64,000 bases of DNA from Methylomonas rapida (GTDB taxonomy: Bacteria > Pseudomonadota > Gammaproteobacteria > Methylococcales > Methylomonadaceae). The stretch lies in assembly GCF_024360925.2 (NCBI RefSeq), contig NZ_CP113517.1, positions 1,922,001 to 1,986,000 on the forward strand, given 5' to 3'. The notes under the pieces were generated by a model. The model was not told the DNA's origin and searched no databases. It saw nothing but the letters and a program-made list of their open reading frames with translations. Made by a program: the position numbers and the translations under genes. Position 1 is the first letter of the stretch; the number at the start of each line of letters is the position of its first letter. Positions 57,199 to 64,000 of the stretch are shown piece after piece.

Positions 57199-58662
57199 AT
57201 GAACAATAGATCGAGACGTGATTTTTTGATCAAATCCGGCTACGGCATCGGTGGCTTGACCGTCAGCGCAATGCTGCCCGGCGGCGGCATCATGGCCAGC
57301 GCGCTGGCCGACGATGCGTTACTGAATGCCATTGGTGGCGACAATCCGTTGGCGACCAAGGCGCCGCATTTTGCCGCCAAGGCCAAGACCGTGATCTGGC
57401 TGCACATGGCCGGAGCCCCCAGCACGCTGGACTTGTACGATTACAAACCCGAATTGGTCAAACGTGCCGGCACGCCAATCCCGGCTTCGTTTTTGGAAGG
57501 CATCAAAACCAGTACCCAGGGCGGCATCACCAAACTCATTGCAACCCCCAGAACCTGGAAACAGCACGGTCAAAGCGGCGCCTGGTTTTCCGACTGGCTG
57601 CCCCATCTGGCCGAACATGCCGATGATCTGGCGTTCATCAAGTCCAGCGTAACGATCGGGGCGACGCACGATATTTCGATCATGAAGCTGAACTCCGGCG
57701 GGCTGAATCCGGGCCGCCCGACCTTGGGAGCCTGGGTGCAATACGCGCTCGGTTCCGCCAATCCCAATTTGCCGGCCTATGTCGTGTTGTACAACGACAA
57801 ACGTGAACCGCGCGGCGGCGTAACGAATTGGGAGTCAGGCTTCCTGCCTGCTGTCTACCAAGGTACGCCTTTCCGGCCGGGGGACTCGCCGATTCTGCAT
57901 TTGAAAAACCCGGAATATGTAGCGGACACCGAAAAACGCAATGCCCTGGATTTTCTGCGCAAGCTCAACGAGGCGCATGCCGGGCGTTACCCTTGGGACA
58001 CGGAATTACAGGCTCGCACCGAATCCTACGATTTGGCCTACAGGATGCAAGAAACCGCGCCGGAAGCCGTCGATTACAGCAAGGAATCGGAAGCCACCAA
58101 AAAACTGTACGGGCTGGACGAGGACATCACTAAACCCTATGGCGAACTCCTGATCAGGGCCCGCCGCCTGGCCGAGCGCGGCGTGCGTTTCATCCAGGTG
58201 GTATCGGGGCCTACGGACATCAAGGGGGACAGTCGCGATTGGGATGCGCATCAGAATATCGAGGAAAACCACGGCAAACACTCGAAAATCGTCGACAAGC
58301 CAATTGCCGGTTTGTTGAAGGACCTTAAAGCCAAGGGCATGCTCGATTCGACCTTGGTGGTGTGGACCTCGGAATTCGGTCGTACCCCGTGGAGCGAATC
58401 CGGTGATGGCCGCGACCACAATCCTTGGGGCTATACCCAATGGCTGGCTGGCGGCGGGGTCAATGCCGGCTACACCCATGGCGAGACCGACGCTCTCGGC
58501 GTGCAGGCCGCCAAAGGCAAGGAAGTCGATACCTATGACCTCCATGCCACGGTACTGAATCAATTGGGCCTCGATCATTTGAAACTGATCTACAAATACC
58601 AGGGGCGCTCGGAAAGGCCGACCGTGGTGTATGGCAAGGTCATCAAGGAACTGATTACTTAG
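57199..58662 (+). CDS. DUF1501 protein with Tat signal
   Basis: A 487-residue protein of the DUF1501 family, a sulfatase/phosphatase-like fold. The N-terminus is a Tat signal (SRRDFLIKSGYGIGGLTV, residues 4-21). Family motifs include KTVIWLHMAGAPSTLDLYDY, SDWLPHLAEHADDLAFIKS, EFGRTPW and GRDHNPWGYT, where Asp and His residues could coordinate metal. It is the usual partner of DUF1549/DUF1553 proteins. The 163-base gap before it has a CCGGCTG/CAGCCGG inverted repeat but no T-run. TatA and TatB at the end of the cluster fit its export route. Confidence 0.9.
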   Translation: MNNRSRRDFLIKSGYGIGGLTVSAMLPGGGIMASALADDALLNAIGGDNPLATKAPHFAAKAKTVIWLHMAGAPSTLDLYDYKPELVKRAGTPIPASFLEGIKTSTQGGITKLIATPRTWKQHGQSGAWFSDWLPHLAEHADDLAFIKSSVTIGATHDISIMKLNSGGLNPGRPTLGAWVQYALGSANPNLPAYVVLYNDKREPRGGVTNWESGFLPAVYQGTPFRPGDSPILHLKNPEYVADTEKRNALDFLRKLNEAHAGRYPWDTELQARTESYDLAYRMQETAPEAVDYSKESEATKKLYGLDEDITKPYGELLIRARRLAERGVRFIQVVSGPTDIKGDSRDWDAHQNIEENHGKHSKIVDKPIAGLLKDLKAKGMLDSTLVVWTSEFGRTPWSESGDGRDHNPWGYTQWLAGGGVNAGYTHGETDALGVQAAKGKEVDTYDLHATVLNQLGLDHLKLIYKYQGRSERPTVVYGKVIKELIT

Positions 58663-58738
58663 ATTGAGAGAAATTTTTTGGCCGGTCGTCCGCATGTATT
58701 GGGCGGCCGGGATGGGTTTTGGTATTTGAAGGAGATCG

Positions 58739-59125
58739 ATGAATAAATTACGACTGTTGGCCATTGTCGGCTGTTTGCTCATGAGCGGCGAATTGTATGC
58801 CGAAGCGGATTTTGACTTCGAGGAATTGATGAACGATGTGGAAACCAAAATCCAGAACGTGCAAAACAACATCGCGGCAGCCGATGCCGCCTCGGCAGGC
58901 CAGGAAACCCAGGAATTATTGGAGGCCTTCAAGCGGGTGGAAGGTTACTTTGCCAAACGCGGCGACGCCGAGGATGCCGTGCAAAATTCCAAGGATTATC
59001 AAGCGATGGCCGGCAAGATTTTACAGGCCTTGCAGGCTCAGGATTTGGCGACGGCTGGGGAGGCGGCCAATGAATTTTCCAAACAATGCCGTGGCGCCTG
59101 CCACGATAAATACAAACCGTTATAG
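58739..59125 (+). CDS. Small cytochrome-like protein with a CX3CH motif
   Basis: A 128-residue exported protein with signal peptide ending GELYA and an all-helical mature part (DFEELMNDVETKIQNVQNNI) resembling cytochrome c'/c556. The C-terminal heme site reads CRGACH (residues 117-122), three residues between the cysteines instead of two. The nucleotide sequence is clear here (TGC CGT GGC GCC TGC CAC), so this is not a simple frameshift. Heme attachment is therefore uncertain. GGAG is five bases upstream of the start. It is followed by the peroxiredoxin gene after eight bases. Confidence 0.78.
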   Translation: MNKLRLLAIVGCLLMSGELYAEADFDFEELMNDVETKIQNVQNNIAAADAASAGQETQELLEAFKRVEGYFAKRGDAEDAVQNSKDYQAMAGKILQALQAQDLATAGEAANEFSKQCRGACHDKYKPL

Positions 59126-59133
59126 GGACGATC

Positions 59134-59724
59134 ATGAACAAACAAAACCTGTTGTTGGCGCTGGCCATTGCCAATTTGAGCTTTCCAGTTTTCGCCATTC
59201 TGCCGGAAGGGCATCCAGCCCCGCCCATCGAGGCGCAGGCTTCGTTTGCCGGCAAGGACTTTAAATATTCGTTACAGGCGGAGTTAAAGAAGGGGCCGGT
59301 AGTCGTGTATTTCTATCCTTCGGCCTATACGAACGGTTGCAACATTCAGGCACATAGTTTCGCGGTCAATCACGCTAAATTTGCGGACGCTGGCGCCACT
59401 ATCGTAGGGGTTTCGCTGGACGACATCCAGCGGTTGAACGAATTTTCGGCCGATCCGGATTTTTGCGCCGGCAAGTTTCCGGTGGCTTCCGACGCCGATG
59501 GACGTATCGCCAAATCTTATGATCTGGCCGTACGTGATCCTGCGCCCGGTAAGACCGACAGTCGCGGCGTTGAAATCAAGCATGGTTTTGCCGAGCGCAC
59601 GACTTTCGTCGTGACGCCGGACGGCAAAATCGCGGCAACGCTGGGTGGACTGCGGCCCGAGGAAAACGTCGCCAAGTCCCTGGAAATCGTGCAACAGCTG
59701 GCTGCCAAGCGACAGTCCCAATAA
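59134..59724 (+). CDS. Exported peroxiredoxin (AhpC/BCP family)
   Basis: A 196-residue thiol peroxidase with a signal peptide (to about residue 21, PVFA), which is unusual for the cytoplasmic BCP group. The peroxidatic cysteine is C69 in YFYPSAYTNGCNIQAHSF, replacing the usual TPGC with TNGC. Further thioredoxin-fold elements are IVGVSLDDIQRLNEFSA, FPVASDADGRIAKSYDL and TFVVTPDGKIAATL. It would detoxify periplasmic peroxides produced by nearby redox proteins. The next gene begins immediately after its stop. Confidence 0.85.
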   Translation: MNKQNLLLALAIANLSFPVFAILPEGHPAPPIEAQASFAGKDFKYSLQAELKKGPVVVYFYPSAYTNGCNIQAHSFAVNHAKFADAGATIVGVSLDDIQRLNEFSADPDFCAGKFPVASDADGRIAKSYDLAVRDPAPGKTDSRGVEIKHGFAERTTFVVTPDGKIAATLGGLRPEENVAKSLEIVQQLAAKRQSQ

Positions 59725-60384
59725 GTGGCGCGTCGAAAAAAATGGGCGTTCCCATATTTGTGGGTGGTGTCGTTATTCGTTTGTGTGACGTCAACGGGGC
59801 GCGCGGCCGAGAGCCTGAATGGCAATGTGGTCAAGGGCGGTGACGTAGCCATTGGCGCGCAACTCTCGGAAGCGGAACGTTGCCAGGAATGCCATGGCAA
59901 GGATGGTATCAGCGGCGATGCGCGCTTTCCCAGTCATGCCGGACAGCATGCGGGCTATTTGATCAAGCAATTGCAGGCATTCCGTTCCGGCGAGCGCCAG
60001 CATCACATAATGAACCGCATGGCCGAAGATTTAAGCGATCGAGATATGGCAGACATTGCGGCTTATTTTGCCGGGTTACCGCGTATGCGTGGTCAGAGTT
60101 TAAGGAGCGATCCGGCGATTGCACGACTATTCGCGATGGGTGACGGGGCGCGTGGACTGAAGGCCTGTGCGGAATGTCATGGCGAAGCAGGGCAAGGCAA
60201 GGTCGAGCCGGATAAGGTGTATCCCCGCCTCGGCGGTCAACGCAGAGTTTATTTGCGTGGGCAATTGGCCGCCTGGAAGCTCGGGATACGGCGCAATAGT
60301 CCAGATGACGTTATGAATGAAGCCGCCAAACGTTTGACCGACGATGAGATAGAGGCCTTGGCGGATTACCTGGAAGGTCTTTGA
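59725..60384 (+). CDS. Diheme c4-type cytochrome c
   Basis: A 219-residue periplasmic cytochrome with two heme motifs, CQECH (53-57) and CAECH (148-152), each followed by a c-type domain with QLQAFRSGERQH and QLAAWKLGIRRN, the signature of c4 cytochromes. A hydrophobic N-terminal segment (YLWVVSLFVCVTST) is the export signal. It starts with GTG directly at the peroxiredoxin stop. Likely role: electron carrier to a terminal oxidase or from the DUF1549 heme protein. Confidence 0.88.
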   Translation: MARRKKWAFPYLWVVSLFVCVTSTGRAAESLNGNVVKGGDVAIGAQLSEAERCQECHGKDGISGDARFPSHAGQHAGYLIKQLQAFRSGERQHHIMNRMAEDLSDRDMADIAAYFAGLPRMRGQSLRSDPAIARLFAMGDGARGLKACAECHGEAGQGKVEPDKVYPRLGGQRRVYLRGQLAAWKLGIRRNSPDDVMNEAAKRLTDDEIEALADYLEGL

Positions 60385-60442
60385 CGTGTGTATTGATTTG
60401 GCGATGACATTCGCCGTTTTAAGATGAAGAGGAGGTCAATCA

Positions 60443-62038
60443 ATGAAAAATACCGTCAACTGGTTGTTATATGAAACCCATCGCTGGCTGGGCATCGTGC
60501 TGGCGTTGTTCATGTTCGTCTGGTTCGGCACGGGCTTGGTGATCATGTACGCCAAACCCATGGCTAGCGGTTTGGCTGAGCAATGGTCGCACTCCGAGCG
60601 ACTGGCCCCTGAGCAGGGCTGGCTGAGCCTAGGGGACGTTTGGGCGCGTAATCCGACGACTTTGGGTACGGATAATGCCGGGAAGTCTGGCGAGAAAATA
60701 CCTTTGAGCATAGCCGATGCCCGCCTGGTTCGGCGTGCGGGGCAGCCGCTTTGGCTGATCGAGGATACGCGCGGTAAACAGCACGCTTGGTCAGCGTTGG
60801 ATGGTAGCCCGCAAACCATTGGCCGCGAGCAGGCGTTGGCTATCGTGCAACAATGGCTTGAGCACGAGGAGGGCGATGCGCCGGCGGAATTGACGTATCT
60901 GGAATCGCTGGACAAAACCTCGCTATTGCGTAATCGAGATGCCTACGCGCCATTTCACCGCGTGGCCGATACGCGTGGTCGGCACTGGCTGATTTCCGCC
61001 CGCACCGGGGATGTGTTGCATGCATCGACGCGCCTGGATCGAGCTTTGTTCTACGCCGGTAATTGGCTGCATTTATTCAAGCCGCTGGAAGACCTGGGCT
61101 TGGGGCATATCAGACACGATGTGCAGCTTTGGTCTGGATTAGGCGCGACGATAGCCTGCTTCACCGGCTTGATCATCGGCTGGCTGCGCTGGCGGCCCGG
61201 CTGGGGCGGCAAGCCGACTTATTCGCAAGGACGCACGCAACCCTATCGGGAAAGTTGGGCCAAGTGGCATTTCTGGAGCGGCTTACTAGGGGGAGGTTTG
61301 TCTCTGGCTTGGGCCTTCAGCGGTGTGGTCGATACCAATCCCGGCAAGGTTTTTTCCGAACCGAACCCGGATAAAGTCCAATTGGCCCGCTATTTGGGCG
61401 ACCGATTGCCGGACGCGATGATGGACTGGCGACCTTCTGCCGCCGTTATCAAAGCGGATGCCGATGTAGTCGAGTTGAATTGGCGGCGTTTGGGCGATAA
61501 AGCCGTTCTGTTGAGTCATGAGCGAACTGGGAAACGTGACATATATCCATTCGACGATCAACGTTATTTCGGCGAAGCCGATTTGCGCGCCGCGGCCGTC
61601 CGCATGGGGGACGGCCAACAGGTTTCGGTGATCGACTGGCTGGAAATGTACGACGACTATTACTACCCTCGCCACCATCAAGACGCCGTCGATAAGCCGT
61701 TGCCGGTATTGAAAGTGGAACTGGCCGATCCGGCTGGCACTCGGTATTACCTCGATCCGAAAGACGGCAAGGTTTTGTTGCAAGCCGACAACAGCAGACG
61801 AGTATTCCGCTGGCTGTACTCCGCGCTTCATCATTGGGATTTTGCTTGGCTGTATTACCGTCCGGCATGGGATGTCTGGATGTTGACTTGGGTCGGTTTT
61901 GGCGTCGTGCTGGGTGCTAGCTCTTTAGTGATTGGCTGGCGACGCCTCAAGAAAACCTTTGCCCCGAAAAGGAAACGCGTAATTGCTGGGACGAAAGTTC
62001 CGGAGCCCAGATTGGTGGTCGAAACGGCCAGTGATTGA
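60443..62038 (+). CDS. PepSY-associated inner-membrane protein
   Basis: A 531-residue protein with four predicted membrane segments, at about residues 12-35, 225-245, 280-300 and 475-500. Two PepSY-like periplasmic parts lie between them (IPLSIADARLVRRAGQPLWL and VKVELADPAGTRYYLDPKDG). Conserved histidines in ETHRWLG and LHHWDFAWLYYRP suggest heme binding, as in iron-uptake reductases of this family. Such proteins often accompany TonB receptors and reduce ferric chelates. Here it closes the cytochrome cluster. Confidence 0.85.
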   Translation: MKNTVNWLLYETHRWLGIVLALFMFVWFGTGLVIMYAKPMASGLAEQWSHSERLAPEQGWLSLGDVWARNPTTLGTDNAGKSGEKIPLSIADARLVRRAGQPLWLIEDTRGKQHAWSALDGSPQTIGREQALAIVQQWLEHEEGDAPAELTYLESLDKTSLLRNRDAYAPFHRVADTRGRHWLISARTGDVLHASTRLDRALFYAGNWLHLFKPLEDLGLGHIRHDVQLWSGLGATIACFTGLIIGWLRWRPGWGGKPTYSQGRTQPYRESWAKWHFWSGLLGGGLSLAWAFSGVVDTNPGKVFSEPNPDKVQLARYLGDRLPDAMMDWRPSAAVIKADADVVELNWRRLGDKAVLLSHERTGKRDIYPFDDQRYFGEADLRAAAVRMGDGQQVSVIDWLEMYDDYYYPRHHQDAVDKPLPVLKVELADPAGTRYYLDPKDGKVLLQADNSRRVFRWLYSALHHWDFAWLYYRPAWDVWMLTWVGFGVVLGASSLVIGWRRLKKTFAPKRKRVIAGTKVPEPRLVVETASD

Positions 62039-62090
62039 GGGATTCGCATCGTCAGCATGACAATATTTTCATAATTAACAGGAGAAAAAC

Positions 62091-62306
62091 ATGGGTATCA
62101 GTCTGCCGCATCTAATGGTGGTATTGGCTATCGTCATTTTACTTTTCGGCACCAAACGCTTGAAAAACCTGGGCTCCGATTTGGGTGGGGCTATCAATGG
62201 CTTTCGCAAGGCGGTGAAAGATGCCGAGCAAACCGAGTTTTCGCTTGACCCGCGGACAGAGGCATTGGATGTTGCCTCACTCGATCGCAAACAATCCGAC
62301 TGCTGA
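62091..62306 (+). CDS. tatA: Sec-independent translocase protein TatA
   Basis: A 71-residue TatA/E protein: one N-terminal membrane helix ([20 protein letters not shown]) including the conserved FGTKRL hinge, an amphipathic helix ([19 protein letters not shown]) and a short tail. It forms the pore for folded Tat substrates such as the DUF1501 protein. AGGAG lies eight bases upstream. tatB follows after eight bases; no tatC is nearby. Confidence 0.93.
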   Translation: MGISLPHLMVVLAIVILLFGTKRLKNLGSDLGGAINGFRKAVKDAEQTEFSLDPRTEALDVASLDRKQSDC

Positions 62307-62314
62307 GGCCGGCT

Positions 62315-62653
62315 ATGTTCGAGGTCGGATTCTCGGAATTATTGATGATAGGTACGGTGGCATTACTGGTCATCGGGCCGGAAAAATTACCGAAAATTGC
62401 ACGTCTTACCGGTTTTTGGCTAGGCAAGGCCCGCAGCACGGTGGCCGGCATCAAGGCCGAGATTCGACAGGAGATTTATGCCGACGATCTGCGCCTGCAA
62501 ACGTTAGCCGCCGAGTTGCGGCGAGGTGTCGCCGATAGCGCAACCGCCCTTGGCGATATCGAAGCGGCGATGGATGCCATTGGCCAAGAAAAGGGGGGGG
62601 GCGATTTGGCGGAGGAGGTTTTCGAAACACAGATGGAACCAACCGGAAGATAG
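62315..62653 (+). CDS. tatB: Sec-independent translocase protein TatB
   Basis: A 112-residue TatB: N-terminal FEVGFSELLMIGTVALLVIG helix with the conserved GPEKLPKIAR hinge, then a charged amphipathic helix and tail. A run of nine Gs (62593-62601) encodes KGGGD near residues 93-97 and would be a site of slippage or sequencing error, which would change only the last about 15 residues. tatC is missing after it; instead a repeat and candidate RNA follow. Confidence 0.9.
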   Translation: MFEVGFSELLMIGTVALLVIGPEKLPKIARLTGFWLGKARSTVAGIKAEIRQEIYADDLRLQTLAAELRRGVADSATALGDIEAAMDAIGQEKGGGDLAEEVFETQMEPTGR

Positions 62654-62766
62654 GCGTGGGCTTGCATCCGGCTTTCGAGTGCCTCGTTCATGGTTAAAAA
62701 TCGTTCAATGCTGCCATGTGGCTGACTTTGGTTTATGCGGTCATATGAGCCTAAAAACGGCAGTAA

Positions 62767-62899
62767 GTCCACGAAAATCACGAAATACACGAAATAAATC
62801 ATTGTGTTATGAAGCTTATCGATGATTCACCTGTCCGGTGCGGCTCTTAGGCGTGATAACGGTTTGAAACTTTTCGTGATTTTCGTGTGTTTCGTGGAC
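62767..62899 (-). repeat. CACGAAA-type palindromic repeat, copy 3
   Basis: Bounded by GTCCACGAAA (62767) and TTTCGTGGAC (62890-62899), with a 70-base non-palindromic middle. Read on the minus strand its first about 50 bases with flank match copy 2. It lies between tatB and the candidate regulatory RNA. Confidence 0.8.
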
Positions 62900-62959
62900 C
62901 CAATGATTTTTCTAGGATGATTGATATGACAACAGAGGAGGTAATTAGCGATGTGACAA

Positions 62960-63194
62960 CGATTTAGCTCAAGGAGGATACGGTGGCCTCTGGTTGACCA
63001 TCGGTTTTTTGTCTCTGGGAGAGACAGGCAGGGTTGCCAGGATGATCGGACGGAGATGGGAGCGATCGAGAGGATTTTGGCATATGGGAACGGCCTTCCG
63101 ACAAGATGACACCACGACCAATCTTGTTGGGAGCGTCGTGCGGGTCCCATTGGGTGATCAGGGACGGCCCCGGTGAGTGGCTGGGGCCGTTTTT
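62960..63194 (+). ncRNA. Candidate CsrB/RsmZ-like GGA-rich regulatory RNA
   Basis: Between 62971 and 63164 there are 11 GGA trinucleotides in 194 bases (about three expected by chance). Several sit in hairpin loops: GTCTC/GAGAC with loop TGGGA (63011-63025) and GATCG/CGATC (63044-63067) enclosing three GGA. An ACAAGAT/ATCTTGT stem (63101-63127) is followed by GGGAGC. The segment ends in a strong terminator and contains no convincing gene. This is the layout of RNAs that titrate CsrA/RsmA. No GacA site (TGTAAG-N6-CTTACA) was found upstream, and the 5' end is uncertain. Confidence 0.35.
63164..63194 (+). terminator. Rho-independent terminator
   Basis: ACGGCCCC (63164-63171) pairs with GGGGCCGT (63183-63190) in a perfect 8-bp stem with an 11-base loop, followed by five Ts (63190-63194). 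No protein gene precedes it closely, which supports a non-coding transcript. Confidence 0.82.
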
Positions 63195-63209
63195 GATTTG
63201 CCGATTTCG

Positions 63210-63470
63210 TCAAACCTTTTCCGGCCAATTCCATTGGTACTGTGAATAGGAACTGCTCGACGGCTGTTTTGTCGCTATGGCAGCAACGCTGTTGCCCAGG
63301 TGTTGAACCCTCAACAGTTTGGCGGCAAGCCCTACGCCGATTTTCAAGTCATGTTGTCTAGCGAATCGCGATAACTGGTTGGCGGACTGGTGCGGACCTT
63401 CCCAAATTCGCAGGCCGATTCGATTGCTTTGATTGATGGCATGAAGTTCGCTAATAAATAAGCTCAACAT
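63210..63470 (-). CDS. Hypothetical small protein, weakly supported
   Basis: An 86-codon open frame starting ATG at 63470 and diverging from the RND gene. The product begins MLSLFISELHAINQSNRIGL and contains FARQHDLKIGVGLAAKLL, a composition that looks protein-like but matches no family I recognise. AAAGAGAT abuts the ATG too closely to be a good ribosome site. It could be a remnant. Confidence 0.3.
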   Translation of the reverse strand: MLSLFISELHAINQSNRIGLRIWEGPHQSANQLSRFARQHDLKIGVGLAAKLLRVQHLGNSVAAIATKQPSSSSYSQYQWNWPEKV

Positions 63471-63507
63471 ATCTCTTTAAAGTTTTAATAAACAAATCGT
63501 CCTTCCA

Positions 63508-64000
63508 ATGTGGATAGTCCAAATCGCCCTGCGTCGGCCTTATACCTTTGTAGTTGCAGCCTTGGTGATTCTGTTGTCGACTCCCTATGTGGTTCGGAAC
63601 ATGCCGACCGACATCTTTCCAGACATCGATATTCCGGTCGTGGCCATGCTTTGGGATTACAGAGGCATGACGCCTCAGGAAATCGCCTACAGGATTGCCG
63701 GTTCGGTCGAACGCAGCATGAATTTGATCGATGGCATAGAACACACCGAATCGGTTTCGATCGCCGGTTCGGCCATCATCAAGGTATTTTTTCATCCGGG
63801 CACCGACATCCGTACGGCATTGGCGCAGGTGATGGCCGGGGCCAACTCGGCCTATCGTTCGATACCGGCCGGCGTCAATCCGCCGCAGGTCATACAGTAT
63901 TCGGCGGCGGACTTGCCGCTGGCGCAATTGAGCATTTCCAGCAGTACAGTGCCCGAAACGGAAATCAATGATTTGGTCGAAAAAAACGTGCGCAGCATGA
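63508..64000 (+). CDS. RND-family transporter inner-membrane protein, N-terminal part
   Basis: An open frame from ATG at 63508 runs off the window end, giving 164 residues of an AcrB/CzcA-superfamily protein. The first transmembrane helix (LRRPYTFVVAALVILLSTPY) is followed by NMPTDIFPDIDIPVVAML, the signature start of the porter domain, then TPQEIAYRIAGSVERSM and GIEHTESVSI. The MPTDIFPDI form suggests the hydrophobe or multidrug (HAE1-like) or metal branch, which cannot be decided here. No partner genes are visible in the window. Confidence 0.9.
   Translation, partial: MWIVQIALRRPYTFVVAALVILLSTPYVVRNMPTDIFPDIDIPVVAMLWDYRGMTPQEIAYRIAGSVERSMNLIDGIEHTESVSIAGSAIIKVFFHPGTDIRTALAQVMAGANSAYRSIPAGVNPPQVIQYSAADLPLAQLSISSSTVPETEINDLVEKNVRSM

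Noticed and set aside
58678-58695. TGGCCG-N5-CCGC upstream of the CX3CH cytochrome as sigma-54 promoter
   Set aside because: The spacing fits, but both boxes are poor and overlap a GGCCG/CGGCC inverted repeat.

Overview
The window reads as a chromosomal segment of a gammaproteobacterium. The backbone genes (RNase R-RlmB, BamA-Skp-FabZ-LpxA-RnhB-DnaE, WaaF/WaaC heptosyltransferases, RpoE-RseA-RseB-MucD) have gammaproteobacterial order and sequence character. The accessory content (sulfide-oxidising flavocytochrome, many exported c-type cytochromes, a SmbP-like metal-binding protein, polyphosphate glucokinase, ISAzo13 and IS701-like elements) would fit a Methylococcales-type methanotroph. That placement is inference: no methane monooxygenase or 16S gene is present here.

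Layout. Bases 1-24000 are mostly housekeeping: RNA decay and 23S methylation, a two-gene flavocytochrome c sulfide dehydrogenase, outer-membrane assembly and lipid A synthesis, replication, branched-chain amino acid transamination, LPS core, glucose phosphorylation, NAD synthesis, the sigma-E envelope-stress operon and a cysteine synthase. Bases 22400-25500 hold an unrecognised three-gene membrane/coiled-coil/lipoprotein operon. Bases 25900-26700 are degraded transposases, followed by a degenerate EAL-domain gene.

Bases 27889-32540 (minus strand) are the most notable locus: cysteine synthase, serine O-acetyltransferase, a family 2A encapsulin shell protein (SrpI type) and a cysteine desulfurase with a long repeat-bearing N-terminal extension, which is the expected encapsulated cargo. 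Together they form a sulfur-storage nanocompartment operon. A strong terminator hairpin lies inside the operon leader, and a sigma-54 activator is divergently encoded. Next comes a TonB-ExbB-ExbD operon continued by a dienelactone hydrolase, cytochrome b561 and a c556-type cytochrome, all on the minus strand.

Bases 39150-53400 mix mobile DNA with accessory genes: a complete ISAzo13 element with a frameshifted transposase, a lectin-like secreted protein, a class II amidotransferase, a molybdenum hydroxylase pair with its XdhC chaperone, SmbP, and two apparently identical inverted IS701-like copies bracketing a TonB-dependent receptor that has a consensus sigma-54 promoter. Bases 54055-62653 carry a long plus-strand cluster. 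It starts at a second sigma-54 promoter and encodes an inactive-looking rhodanese, a DUF1549/DUF1553 cytochrome, a Tat-exported DUF1501 protein, a cytochrome with a CX3CH motif, a peroxiredoxin, a diheme cytochrome, a PepSY membrane protein and TatA/TatB. The window ends with a GGA-rich candidate regulatory RNA and the start of an RND transporter.

Two families of dispersed palindromic repeats (a CACGAAA type in three copies and a GGTTGCTTG type in two copies) sit in the intergenic spaces of the second half. No tRNA, rRNA or CRISPR array was seen.
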